Positions 1 through 8,855 of a stretch of DNA of 32,111 nt are shown in pieces. The notes beneath the pieces were generated by a model. It did not search any database. It saw only the letters and a program-made list of their open reading frames with translations, and had not been told where the DNA came from. Made by a program: the position numbers and the translations under genes. This DNA comes from Occultella aeris (GTDB lineage Bacteria > Actinomycetota > Actinomycetes > Actinomycetales > Beutenbergiaceae). The stretch covers positions 1-32,111 of the forward strand of contig NZ_CACRYJ010000027.1 in NCBI RefSeq assembly GCF_902703175.1. The letters run 5' to 3'. Position 1 is the stretch's first letter, and every line of letters starts with the position of its first letter.

Positions 1-135
1 CCGCGCCCCCCGCCCACCTGGCCCGGCCCCACCCGACTCGACCACTTCCCAGTCGATCGCGGCCAAGCGCGACCGCGCCAGCCAGACCTCGACCCCTTCA
101 GCCACCCACGCGACCTGCTCCTGCACCGACATCAT
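1..135 (-). CDS. Partial leftward CDS, N-terminus only, unknown
   Basis: An open frame starts at a double ATG (135 or 132) and runs leftward off the window with 45 codons and no stop. A good Shine-Dalgarno sequence, GGGGAGG, lies about 5 to 8 bases upstream on the minus strand, which is the main reason to call it real. The visible peptide begins MMSVQEQVAWVAEGVEV and then has a Trp/Arg-containing helical stretch followed by a Gly-rich run. No family can be named from this length. It is divergent from the large helicase gene at 392. Confidence 0.5.
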   Translation of the reverse strand, partial: MMSVQEQVAWVAEGVEVWLARSRLAAIDWEVVESGGAGPGGRGAR

Positions 136-147
136 CGTCGCCTCCCC

Positions 148-172
148 GGTTCGAATCCCCTCCGAACACCCA
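148..172 (+). other. tRNA 3'-end-like sequence (no complete tRNA)
   Basis: These 25 bases read as the 3' quarter of a tRNA: GG, T-loop TTCGAAT (150-156), a 5-base T-stem strand CCCCT, a 7-base acceptor strand CCGAACA, one discriminator base and CCA. The 5' side does not pair (CCCGG precedes the loop instead of AGGGG) and there is no D or anticodon arm. It may be a leftover attachment site at a former integration point or simple coincidence. It overlaps the leader of the leftward partial gene. Confidence 0.2.
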
Positions 173-241
173 CTGCACCGACCATGACATCCACTACCGA
201 CATCGCGCCGAGCAGCCCGCCCGAACGGGGCCCTTCCCGAA

Positions 242-282
242 CGTTGCGCCACTGACCCGTGGGGTGGGTCAGTGGCGCAACG
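242..282. repeat. Dispersed palindrome, copy 1
   Basis: A perfect inverted repeat with 17-bp arms (CGTTGCGCCACTGACCC at 242-258 and its complement at 266-282) and a 7-base loop. It lies between two divergent genes, so it is poorly placed for a terminator. A closely related palindrome with the same 7-base loop length is at 21608-21642. The pair suggests a REP-like extragenic palindrome or a protein-binding site. No T-tract follows. Confidence 0.85.
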
Positions 283-391
283 CGTGGACACACACCGGCG
301 CGCGGCCGAGCGACGCGGCCCATGTGGGTGATCCATGACACTCTGCTAACGCAGCAGTCCCGCCGCTCAGGAAGCCAGCAGGTTCACGTAG

Positions 392-3300
392 ATGACGACT
401 CCGATCTCGCTCGATGTCGATGCCCTCGACGTGCTCAGTTACGCGATGGCGCACAACGGCCTGGCCGTGGTGGGGCAGGTGCGGATCGCCAGCCACGACG
501 TCGACCTGCTCGGGGCACGGCTGCGCGTTCGGGTGCTCGACGTCCAGGGCGAGCTCGCCCGCCCGTGCGTGGTGGTCGTGGACCTCGCCGGCGGCCAGGA
601 GACGATCGTGCGGGATGTACCGCTGGTGCTCGACCCGTCGGCGATGGCGCAGGTCGAGGAGGACCGGCCCGCCGAGATCGTCGTGGACCTGCTCCCGCCC
701 CTCGACGGCGACGAACGTGACGAGAGCGCCGTGGTCGCCGAGCCACTCGCGCGGATCGCGCTCCCGGTCCGGCTCCTGGCGGCGCAGCACTGGCTCCGGT
801 CCGAGCACCCGGTGACGACCGAGGTGCTCGCCTCGTTCGTGATGCCGAACCACCCCGCGATCTCACGGTTGCTCGGCGAAGCCGGCGAGATCCTCCGCGC
901 CGAGACCGGCAGTGCCTCGCTCGAGGGTTACCAGTCCGGACCGGAGCGGGTCGACGAACTCGCCCGCGCCATCTTCACCGCGGCTCACGCACGTGGCATC
1001 CGGTACGCCGAGGCCCCGTCCAGCTGGTCCGCCCACGGCCAGAAGGTGCGCACGCCGGGGGAGGTACTGGATGGCCGGATCGGAACCTGCCTCGACACCG
1101 TCGTCGTGCTCGCGGCGGCCCTCGAGCAGGCCGGGATCCGGCCACTGGTGTGGATCGTCGCGGGGCACGCGTTCCTGGGGTACTGGCGTCAGCCCACGTC
1201 ACTCGGCGTGGTCTACGACATCGACACCTCGCGTGTGGTCAACCTGATCGACGTCGGGGTCATCGGCCTGATGGAGACCACGCTCGTCACCTCGACGGAG
1301 CTGCCAGACCGGGAGAGCGTGGCGCGGCAGCCGTACGCCCGGTTCCTCACCGGCGATCTGCGGGACGTGTACGGAGTGCTGGACGTCCACGAGGCCCGCC
1401 GCAACCGGATCCTGCCACTTCCGGCCCGGGTCCGCACCGATGACGGCACCGTCGTCGTGGTCGAGTACCGGCCACCGACCTACACTCCGCCGGGTGCGGC
1501 ACCGTCGGGCAGCGGGTCACGGGAGGGCTCGGATGGCGAAGGGCCGAGCCGCGCCAAGGTCCCGCCGCGGGTCCAGCAGTGGAAGAACGCCCTGCTCGAC
1601 CTGAGCCTGGGCAACAAGCTGATCAAGTTCTCCGAACGCAACGCGATCCACCTGGCCGTACCGCCGGGTGAGCTCGCTCGCTTCGAGGACACGATCAACG
1701 CCGGCGCGTCGATCAGTCTGCTGCCGGCGGACGCGGTCGACGCCGTCCACACCCAGCGAGGGATCAGCGTCGGAGCCGATCTGGACGAGGAACTGCGCAC
1801 CTCCCTGCTGCACGAACGACGCGCGGTCTACTCCGACGTCCCCGACGCGGCGTACCAGGGGCGACTGCGTGGTCTGGCGCACCGGGCCCGCACGATCGTG
1901 GAGGACACCGGCGCGAACAATCTCTACCTGGCGCTCGGGTCATTGATCTGGTCGATCGGCAACGAGCGGCTTCGTTCACCCCTGGTGCTGGTCCCGGTCA
2001 CACTGCGGACCCGGTCCAAGGCCGGCGCGTACACCTTCACCCTGGACGAGTCGGGTTCGTCCACCCCGAACTTCTGCCTGCTCGAGAAGCTGAAGCAACT
2101 CTTCGATCTCGAGATCCCCGGATTGGCCGAACCGCCCGACGACCAGGCCGGGGTGGACCTCGACGCCGCACTCGCGGCGACCCGCCTTGCCCTGGTCCAG
2201 GCCGGTCTGAACTTCCGGGTCGAGGCCACCGCGGACCTGGCCATCCTGCAGTTCGCCAAGTTCCGCCTCTGGAAGGACCTCGACGAGAACTGGGAGCAGT
2301 TCGACCACAACCCCCTGGTGCACCACCTGATCCACACCCCGACGGACGCGTTCACCGACCCCGCTCCCCCGCCCGCCGAGGTGGACCTGGACGAGCTCGC
2401 AAGCGGCTGCCCGGTGCCGGCGGACTCCTCCCAGCTAGCCGCGATCGCCGAGGCGGTGGCCGGCCGGACGTTCGTCCTTGAGGGCCCACCGGGCACCGGG
2501 AAGTCGCAGACCATCACGAACCTGCTGACTCGCTCCGTCGCCGCGGGCAAGCGGGTCCTGTTCGTCGCGGAGAAACGTGCCGCGCTCGACGTGGTCCGCC
2601 GCAGGCTCGAGGACGTCGGGATGGGGCCGTTCTCGATCGACCTGCACGACCGGGCCAGCCGACCGAACGCGGTGCGCGCGCAGATCTCACGGGCGCTGGA
2701 ACTCGCCATCGACACCGATTCCCAGGGCTTCGCGGCAGCCACCGAGACCCTCCGCTCGACCCGTCGCCGCCTGGCCCGTTACGCGGCCGAGCTCCACGAG
2801 CCGAACGGCGCCGGGCTGTCCCTGTACTCGGCGCACACCCAGCGGCTCACGCTGCGCGACGAGCCGCACGCCCTGCCCGTCCCGGCCGGGCTGGTCGCGG
2901 ACGCCGATCCCGCGGTGTTGGCCGGTGTGCGACGGGCCCTTGAGGTGTTGCCCGACGTCGCCGACCCGGCTCAGCCCCGACCTGACCACCCGTGGGGTTT
3001 CGTCGGGCTCGTGGACCCGCAAGCCGTGCCCGCGGATGCCCTGCTCGGCGCCGTCCGACGGGTGGACGCGGCGGTCGATGCCGCCGCCCAGGCACTCGTG
3101 GGCCACTTCGCCGAAGCGGTGTCCGCGGCACGGTCCGTCCGAGAGCTGCACGCGGTGGTCACCATCGCCACGTCGACCGCGGTCCTCGCCGACCTCGACG
3201 CGGTGCGATCCCCGGCGGGTCAGCGAACCCGGACCGACCTGAGCACCTCCCTGGCGACATTCGTACGCGACCACGGCGACGCCGTCGCCCGGGTTGCCCT

Positions 3301-6300
3301 CCCGAGCGTGCTGGACCTGCCCGTGCCGGACATCCACGCCGCCGCCCAGTCGGCGGCCGCGTCCGGCTTCTTCGGCCGCCGGCGCCGACAGAAGGCGGTC
3401 CTGGAGACCCTCCGACCGGGCCTGCGACCGGACGCCGACGTCAGCCACAAGCAGCTCGTCGAGATCACGACGATGCTGGCCGGCGCCGCGCACGCCGCCA
3501 CGCAGGTCCGCGATCTTGCCGACAAGACGCCCGGGGTACACCTTCCCCCGGCCTGGAACCCGCTCATACTCGAGCACCGCGAGCGCCTCGACGGCGAGCT
3601 CGCCTGGTCGCACTGGGCCGCCCGCGCCCTGACCCCGGACCCGATGTCCTCGAGCACGCGCGCGCAGGTTCCTGGGCCCGACGAAAGCCCCGCGACCGCC
3701 GTCACGGCACTGCGGAGCTACCTGGACGCGCGCGCCACCGGTCGGATCGGCGAGCTCGACCCGTCCACCGCCGGGGTCGCCGCGCAGCTTCTGGCCGCGT
3801 TCACGGAGCTGGACGCGCTCGTCGGCGCGGCCGCGCCGGGTGCTCCGGAGGACCCGTTCGCCCCCTGGGCAGCCCGTCATGGTCTGCTCACCACCTGGAC
3901 CCGGACCACGACCGCCCGTGACCTCGACGACCCGCAGTTGCTCCCGGCCCGCCGTTGGGCAGCCTTCCTCGGCGGGCTCGAGCCGCTGCGCTCCGCCGGA
4001 CTGGCGCGGGCCCGCGACCAGCTGCGCGAGGGTGTCGTCCATGCCGACGACGCCGTCCGCGCCCTGGACCTCGGCGTCGCCGCGGCCTCCGTCAGCGAGC
4101 GGTCCAGCAGCACCGGCCTGGCCGGCTTCGACCCGATCGGGCACGGCCGCACGATCAGCCGCTTCACGACGTCGGCGCGTGAGGTCCGCGATCACCTCAC
4201 CACGATCGTGCCGCGGGAGGTGCTCGCGTCCCGGCGGTTCGACCCGGAGGCGGGTGGCAGGGTCGGCGCGCTGCGCCGTGAGCTCGGCCGACAGCGAGGC
4301 GGCCTGACCGTCCGCGCCCTGCTGCGGACCTACGGGGACCTTATTACGCAGGTCATGCCGTGCGTCCTGGTGAGCCCGGACTCACTCGCCCGGTTCTTCC
4401 CGGCGCGGGCCGACCAGTTCGATCTGGTCGTCTTCGACGAGGCCTCCCAGATCAGGGTCGCCGACGCGGTGGGGGCCATGGGCCGCGCCAACGGGGTGAT
4501 CGTGGTCGGGGACAGCAAGCAGATGCCGCCGACGTCGTTCGGCGAGCCGCTCTTCGAGGGTGGCGACGACGAGTTCGCCGCCGAGACCGGGGACGTCATC
4601 GACGACGAGGAGTCCATCCTCACCGAGTGCATCCAGTCCCGGGTGCCGCAGCGCTGGCTGTCCTGGCACTACCGCAGCAAGGACGAGTCGCTCATCGCGT
4701 TCAGCAACACCCACTACTACGAGAACCGGCTCTCCTCGTTCCCGGCGCCGAACAACGGGACGGCCTCCCGCGACATCGACGGCGTCGGCGTCTCGCTGGT
4801 GCGCGTGGACGGGCAGTTCCACCGCACCGGGAGGGGCCGGCCGCTTCGGACCAACCCGGTGGAGGCCGACGCGATCGTCGAGGAGATCACGCGCCGCTTC
4901 GACGCCCACCCGTATGGCACGCCGTCGATCGGGGTGGTCACGTTCAACGTCCAGCAGCGCAACCACATCGAGTCGCTGCTGCGGGACACCGGCGACGAAC
5001 GGCTCCGTGCGGCTCTCGATGACAACGGCGAGGGCCTGTTCGTGAAGAACCTGGAGAACGTCCAGGGCGACGAGCGGGACGTGATCCTGTTCTCCACCGC
5101 GTTCGGCGTGAACGACCGCGGAGTCCTGCCGCTGAACTTCGGCCCGCTGAACCGTGCCGGCGGAGAGCGTCGCCTGAACGTCGCGGTGACCCGGGCCCGG
5201 CGCCAGGTGGTGGTCTTCTCCTCGTTCGACCCCGATCAGCTGCGCTCGGAGCAGACGTCGTCCGTGGGCATCAAGCACCTGCGCAACTACCTGGACATGG
5301 CCGCCCACGGACCCGAGGTACTCGGCACCATCGCGTCGGCGCCGCGGCGCACGGTCATCGCCGACCGGCACCGTGAGCAGGTTGCCGCGTCCCTGCGGGA
5401 TCTGGGCCTGGTCGCGCACACCGATGTCGGCCTCTCCGACTTCAAGGTGGACCTCTCGCTGGCGCTGCCCGAGCGCCCCGACCACCCCGTGGTGGCCGTG
5501 CTGCTGGACGGGCCGGGGTGGGCGGGCCGGGGTACCGTCGGTGACCGCGACGGACTGCCGGTCGAGGTCCTCTCGTCGATGATGCGGTGGCCGGCCGTGG
5601 AGCGGTTGTGGCTGCCCGCTTGGTTGAAGGATCCCGACGGCGAGGCGAGGCGGCTCCTCGAGGCGACCCACGCCGCCGAGCGCGCGGCAGCCGAGCGGAA
5701 GGAGGTCGAGCGCGCGTCGGCCGAGCGGAAGGAGGTCGAGCGCGCGTCGGCCGAGCGGGAGGCGGAACGCACGGCACTTGCGGCGGGCGTCCCTGCGCAG
5801 CCGATGCTGACCGGATTGGCGATGACCGACGTTCCCGAACCGGCCGCGGTCCCGGTCGGGCTCGCCATCCCGTTCCAGCCCTGGGATCCGCAACCCCTCG
5901 GCCAGCGTTCCGTGCTGGACGCACTGCCGGCAGCGCGAGCCGCGCACAAGGTCCAGCAGGCGATCGAGTCGATCGTGGCCCAGGAGGGTCCCATCCACAC
6001 CGCCAGACTCACTCGTCTGGTCGCGAGCAGTTTCGGACTGACCAAGGTCGCCGGGGCCCGCGCCCAGGCGATCCTCGGAGCGGTCCCCACGGACCTGCCG
6101 GTCCAGGACCAGTTCGTCTGGCCCAGGGAGCTGGATCCCGACGGATGGCACGGCTACCGGACCCAGACGAGTTCGTCGGTGCGGCCGCTGGATCAGGTCT
6201 CGAGCCGGGAGATCGCGAACGCGATGGCGGACCTCGCGCGGGCGTCCGCCGGCATCACCAGTGCGGAACTGCTCCGGGCGACGAACGGCGTGTTCGGTGG

Positions 6301-6412
6301 TTCCCGTCTGACCGACGGTATCCGGACCCGCCTCGAACGGGCGCTCGGTTCGGCGATCGCGCTCGGGGTACTCACCGAACGCGGCCAGTACCTCGTCGCC
6401 GGCACGGACTGA
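392..6412 (+). CDS. Giant transglutaminase-like/DUF4011/SF1 helicase/DUF3320 protein
   Basis: The product has 2006 residues. Visible domains in order: an N-terminal beta-rich region; a transglutaminase-like fold with a Cys233-His259-Asp276 triad (GTCLDT, GHAFLG, YDID); DUF4011 beginning near residue 393; a superfamily 1 helicase with Walker A GPPGTGKS (698-705, Lys704), Walker B FDEASQ (Asp1349-Glu1350), motif III GDSKQMPP (about 1373), NVQGDERD (about 1556) and LNVAVTRARRQ (about 1595); a restriction-endonuclease-fold domain of the MTES_1575/Vsr-like type (about 1655-1735); a charged coiled coil (about 1740-1800); and C-terminal DUF3320 (about 1855-2005). DUF4011-helicase-Vsr proteins have been described as anti-phage systems (Hhe, from memory), so a defence role is inferred. 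The nuclease motif looks degenerate because LLDG stands where E-x-DG is usual. The start follows only a weak ribosome site. It is monocistronic, with a hairpin downstream. Confidence 0.9.
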   Translation: MTTPISLDVDALDVLSYAMAHNGLAVVGQVRIASHDVDLLGARLRVRVLDVQGELARPCVVVVDLAGGQETIVRDVPLVLDPSAMAQVEEDRPAEIVVDLLPPLDGDERDESAVVAEPLARIALPVRLLAAQHWLRSEHPVTTEVLASFVMPNHPAISRLLGEAGEILRAETGSASLEGYQSGPERVDELARAIFTAAHARGIRYAEAPSSWSAHGQKVRTPGEVLDGRIGTCLDTVVVLAAALEQAGIRPLVWIVAGHAFLGYWRQPTSLGVVYDIDTSRVVNLIDVGVIGLMETTLVTSTELPDRESVARQPYARFLTGDLRDVYGVLDVHEARRNRILPLPARVRTDDGTVVVVEYRPPTYTPPGAAPSGSGSREGSDGEGPSRAKVPPRVQQWKNALLDLSLGNKLIKFSERNAIHLAVPPGELARFEDTINAGASISLLPADAVDAVHTQRGISVGADLDEELRTSLLHERRAVYSDVPDAAYQGRLRGLAHRARTIVEDTGANNLYLALGSLIWSIGNERLRSPLVLVPVTLRTRSKAGAYTFTLDESGSSTPNFCLLEKLKQLFDLEIPGLAEPPDDQAGVDLDAALAATRLALVQAGLNFRVEATADLAILQFAKFRLWKDLDENWEQFDHNPLVHHLIHTPTDAFTDPAPPPAEVDLDELASGCPVPADSSQLAAIAEAVAGRTFVLEGPPGTGKSQTITNLLTRSVAAGKRVLFVAEKRAALDVVRRRLEDVGMGPFSIDLHDRASRPNAVRAQISRALELAIDTDSQGFAAATETLRSTRRRLARYAAELHEPNGAGLSLYSAHTQRLTLRDEPHALPVPAGLVADADPAVLAGVRRALEVLPDVADPAQPRPDHPWGFVGLVDPQAVPADALLGAVRRVDAAVDAAAQALVGHFAEAVSAARSVRELHAVVTIATSTAVLADLDAVRSPAGQRTRTDLSTSLATFVRDHGDAVARVALPSVLDLPVPDIHAAAQSAAASGFFGRRRRQKAVLETLRPGLRPDADVSHKQLVEITTMLAGAAHAATQVRDLADKTPGVHLPPAWNPLILEHRERLDGELAWSHWAARALTPDPMSSSTRAQVPGPDESPATAVTALRSYLDARATGRIGELDPSTAGVAAQLLAAFTELDALVGAAAPGAPEDPFAPWAARHGLLTTWTRTTTARDLDDPQLLPARRWAAFLGGLEPLRSAGLARARDQLREGVVHADDAVRALDLGVAAASVSERSSSTGLAGFDPIGHGRTISRFTTSAREVRDHLTTIVPREVLASRRFDPEAGGRVGALRRELGRQRGGLTVRALLRTYGDLITQVMPCVLVSPDSLARFFPARADQFDLVVFDEASQIRVADAVGAMGRANGVIVVGDSKQMPPTSFGEPLFEGGDDEFAAETGDVIDDEESILTECIQSRVPQRWLSWHYRSKDESLIAFSNTHYYENRLSSFPAPNNGTASRDIDGVGVSLVRVDGQFHRTGRGRPLRTNPVEADAIVEEITRRFDAHPYGTPSIGVVTFNVQQRNHIESLLRDTGDERLRAALDDNGEGLFVKNLENVQGDERDVILFSTAFGVNDRGVLPLNFGPLNRAGGERRLNVAVTRARRQVVVFSSFDPDQLRSEQTSSVGIKHLRNYLDMAAHGPEVLGTIASAPRRTVIADRHREQVAASLRDLGLVAHTDVGLSDFKVDLSLALPERPDHPVVAVLLDGPGWAGRGTVGDRDGLPVEVLSSMMRWPAVERLWLPAWLKDPDGEARRLLEATHAAERAAAERKEVERASAERKEVERASAEREAERTALAAGVPAQPMLTGLAMTDVPEPAAVPVGLAIPFQPWDPQPLGQRSVLDALPAARAAHKVQQAIESIVAQEGPIHTARLTRLVASSFGLTKVAGARAQAILGAVPTDLPVQDQFVWPRELDPDGWHGYRTQTSSSVRPLDQVSSREIANAMADLARASAGITSAELLRATNGVFGGSRLTDGIRTRLERALGSAIALGVLTERGQYLVAGTD
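5691..5750 (+). repeat. 30-bp tandem duplication in the coiled-coil region
   Basis: Two identical 30-bp units (5691-5720, 5721-5750) followed by a partial third, in frame inside the helicase gene. They encode repeated AERKEVERAS blocks, a charged helix between the nuclease-fold and DUF3320 domains. Exact identity at DNA level points to recent slippage. Confidence 0.9.
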
Positions 6413-6835
6413 GCCTCGATCGGACCAGTCGTGGCACCTCCACCGACCTTGACCGGCGGTGGCGGGATCCGTCAGGAACCCCGCCACCGCAGACACCCCC
6501 GAAGGTGCGGAAGGTCAGCCCTCCACACTCACGCCGCAACCGCCCTTTTTCGAACCACGGCCCCCGAGCCGGGAACGCCTCGAACGCGGGAGACGGTGTC
6601 GATGTGAGTTCCGCCCTGTATGGCGGGTACCCCGGCCCGAGAGCGAGTGATCCGGATCAGGCGCGCGCCACCCAGTGCCCCCCTGCGGCACTGCGGTCTG
6701 CCCAAGCCCGGTCATGATCGTTCTCGCTCCCGTCCGGATGTACGTCCTGCACGGGCGGCCAGAAGCTGCCCGTACCTAGGAAGACGCAGGGGACTGTCGG
6801 ATATAACGCGAGAATCGAAAGGAGTTTCGCGAAGG
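6413..6835. other. Non-coding convergent region, 423 bp
   Basis: This region separates the 3' ends of the rightward helicase gene and the leftward sigma-fusion gene. Apart from the hairpin at 6456-6490 and two weak short stems (around 6613-6628 and 6750-6773) no gene or repeat is supported. Open frames crossing it have no ribosome site and no recognisable product. Confidence 0.6.
6456..6490 (+). terminator. Stem-loop, probable terminator of the helicase gene
   Basis: A perfect 11-bp stem (GCGGTGGCGGG at 6456-6466 with its complement at 6480-6490) and a 13-base loop, 43 bases after the stop codon. There is no U-tract, as is common for actinobacterial terminators, so function is inferred from position and stability. 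Confidence 0.6.
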
Positions 6836-8821
6836 CTACGACGGGGCGTCGGTAACGATGAACGACATCTCGGTGAGGCGGCCGACAGCGTCGGTTCCGC
6901 TGACGTATTGGACACCTACGGTGTGCTCACCGTCGTTGAGTTCCGGAGCGCCTTCGCTGGGCCAACACACGTCGAGGTGGCCGTTGCGAAGTGTGTGAAT
7001 GGTTGGCCGGATCTCACCATCGAGCACGAATCGGACGTCCGCTCCCGGCGTGCCATCGACGGAAAAATCGATGCCGGGCACGTTGCTGCCGTTGATGGGA
7101 CCGCAGTCCCCACCGGAGCCCCACACGACCTCGGCCTCGATGTTGAGCGTTGGCGCGAGGTACACGTACGGGCCGAGTTCTTCCGGCGCCGTGGATGTGT
7201 CACCGTCGGAGAGAGTCTGGGTGGCCCGGTAGTAGATCGGCGTCTCGACTGCTCGAGGCTCGGGGCGGGCGGTCCAGGTCCCGCCCTCAGTCACGACGGC
7301 GGTTGCCACGACTACGCCGCCATCGTCGATGACCGTGATCGTCGCGCCCGGCTCCCCGTACCCGCCGATGTCGAAGGCAACGTGCTGGTCTTCTTGCTCC
7401 GGGCCTTCGAGGGTAGGGGTGGCAGGCTCGACGCCCGGGTCGGTGGGCTCGTCCGTGGGGTCGGGGTCGACCGGTGTGGGATCGACGGGCGTGGGATCGA
7501 CCGGCGCGGGCGCCGGGTCCGTTGGTGTCGGATCCGTTGCCGGTGGCGACGTGGGGTTCGTGGGCACGGCGGGCGGCGTGGGGACGGGCGCCATCGCCTC
7601 CGGCGCGCTCGTCGGCGGCGTCGGAGTCAGCGCCGGCGTCGGGGTCGGCGAGGTGGTGGTCGGCGTGTCCGTCGGCGTCGCGCTCGGATCCGGGCTGGAG
7701 CCACCGGCACCGGGGTCCGCGGCGGTGGTGACGGCCGCGCCCGGATCGCCACCCACGTCGGGCGGCGGCTGGTTCGACCAGGCCACGGCCGCAACCACGA
7801 CGAGCGCGACCATCGCCACGGAGGCACCCGCGACGATCGGGTTCGCCTTCACCACACGTCCGGCGGAGCGCGCCGCGGCGACCCCACCGGACACCGCGCC
7901 CGCTTTCGCCACCGTGGTCCCGGCCGTCCCCGCGGCCTTCGTCGCGGCGCCCGCACTGGCGGCGCCACCGAGCAGGATGCCAGCCTTGACGACGGTCGAG
8001 GTCAGGAAGAACAGCGGCAGTGTGATGACCACCGGCACGAGGACGGCGCCGAGCTTCTCCGACACCGCCGTCAGCTCGAGCGCGACGGCGCTGCAGTCCA
8101 CGCACCCCTGGAGGTGGTTCTGCACCGCGAGCCGGCGCCGCGCGGTGAGGCGTCCGGTCTCGTAGTCCCCCAGTTGCGGGACGATCTTGGCGCACTCCGC
8201 GGGCAGGTCGGCGCGGCGTCCGGCACCGACGTGTGCCTGCAACCACGCCGACCGGAACCCGCTCCGCGCACGGGAGGCAAGCACGGCCACCGCCGTCGGC
8301 TTGATCCCCATCTCCTCGGACAGCGCCGCGGGACCGTAGCCCTCGACCTCGGTCAGCCAGAGGACCTGCTGCCAGCGGGCCGGCAGGGACTTGAACGCGT
8401 CGGTGACGATGCCACGATCCAGGACGTCGTCACTGGCGTCGGCGACCACCATCGGTCCCACGACTCCGGCGACGTCGTCCAGGTCGTCGACCGGGATCTC
8501 ACCGACCCGCCTGGACCGGTCGATCGCAGCGTTGCGCAGGGCGCCGAAGAGATACGGGGGGAAACCTTGCGTCGGACCGCCCCCGGACCGGATCGCGCGG
8601 AGCACCCCGACGAAGGCGTCCTGCACGGCGTCCTCGGCGTGCTCGCCGGCGCCGTTGCGCTTGGCCGACCGTATCGCCTGGTCGCGATACCGGTCGTAGA
8701 GCACGGCGAAGACCGCCACGTGCCCGGCCCGGACCTCCGCGAGGATGCTTTCGTCGCTCTCCTCGCGCCAGTCCCTGGCTTCGGCCACCTGACGAGGGAA
8801 GCCCAACGCCATCTGTGCCAT
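6836..8821 (-). CDS. ECF sigma factor fused to zinc anti-sigma domain, membrane anchor and exported Ig-like region
   Basis: The product has 661 residues. Residues about 25-90 form sigma region 2 (DQAIRSAKRNGAGEHAEDAVQDAFVG) and about 140-200 form region 4 (LPARWQQVLWL, helix-turn-helix in ALSEEMGIKPTAVAVLASRAR). A zf-HC2 anti-sigma zinc motif follows, His236-x3-Cys240-x2-Cys243. One hydrophobic stretch lies near 257-277 and a clear membrane segment at about 330-348, just after an Arg/Lys/Asn positive flank. Beyond it is a Pro/Thr/Asp stalk with VDPTP repeats and about 200 residues with an Ig-like GEPGATITVIDD module plus a second beta domain holding two cysteines. Sigma, inhibitor and sensor thus appear in one tethered chain; release by proteolysis or a membrane-bound mode of action is inferred. 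Start: ATG with AAAGGG upstream. The number of membrane passes is uncertain. Confidence 0.88.
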   Translation of the reverse strand: MAQMALGFPRQVAEARDWREESDESILAEVRAGHVAVFAVLYDRYRDQAIRSAKRNGAGEHAEDAVQDAFVGVLRAIRSGGGPTQGFPPYLFGALRNAAIDRSRRVGEIPVDDLDDVAGVVGPMVVADASDDVLDRGIVTDAFKSLPARWQQVLWLTEVEGYGPAALSEEMGIKPTAVAVLASRARSGFRSAWLQAHVGAGRRADLPAECAKIVPQLGDYETGRLTARRRLAVQNHLQGCVDCSAVALELTAVSEKLGAVLVPVVITLPLFFLTSTVVKAGILLGGAASAGAATKAAGTAGTTVAKAGAVSGGVAAARSAGRVVKANPIVAGASVAMVALVVVAAVAWSNQPPPDVGGDPGAAVTTAADPGAGGSSPDPSATPTDTPTTTSPTPTPALTPTPPTSAPEAMAPVPTPPAVPTNPTSPPATDPTPTDPAPAPVDPTPVDPTPVDPDPTDEPTDPGVEPATPTLEGPEQEDQHVAFDIGGYGEPGATITVIDDGGVVVATAVVTEGGTWTARPEPRAVETPIYYRATQTLSDGDTSTAPEELGPYVYLAPTLNIEAEVVWGSGGDCGPINGSNVPGIDFSVDGTPGADVRFVLDGEIRPTIHTLRNGHLDVCWPSEGAPELNDGEHTVGVQYVSGTDAVGRLTEMSFIVTDAPS

Positions 8822-8828
8822 GCATGCC

Positions 8829-8855
8829 CTTTGGTGGGGTTAGGCCTCCAAGGGT
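8829..8855 (-). promoter_or_regulatory. Imperfect hairpin in the leader of the sigma-fusion gene
   Basis: CCCTTTGG and CCAAGGG pair as a 7-bp stem with one bulged base, just upstream of the sigma-fusion start and including its ribosome-site region. It could be an operator or an RNA structure controlling translation, or the weak terminator of the upstream dehydrogenase gene. No clear -10/-35 pair is seen here. Confidence 0.3.

Noticed and set aside
148-172. A complete tRNA gene
   Set aside because: Only the 3' quarter fits; the 5' T-stem does not pair and no anticodon or D arm is found.
4382-6496. A 704-codon leftward frame opposite the helicase
   Set aside because: Antisense to conserved helicase motifs and DUF3320.
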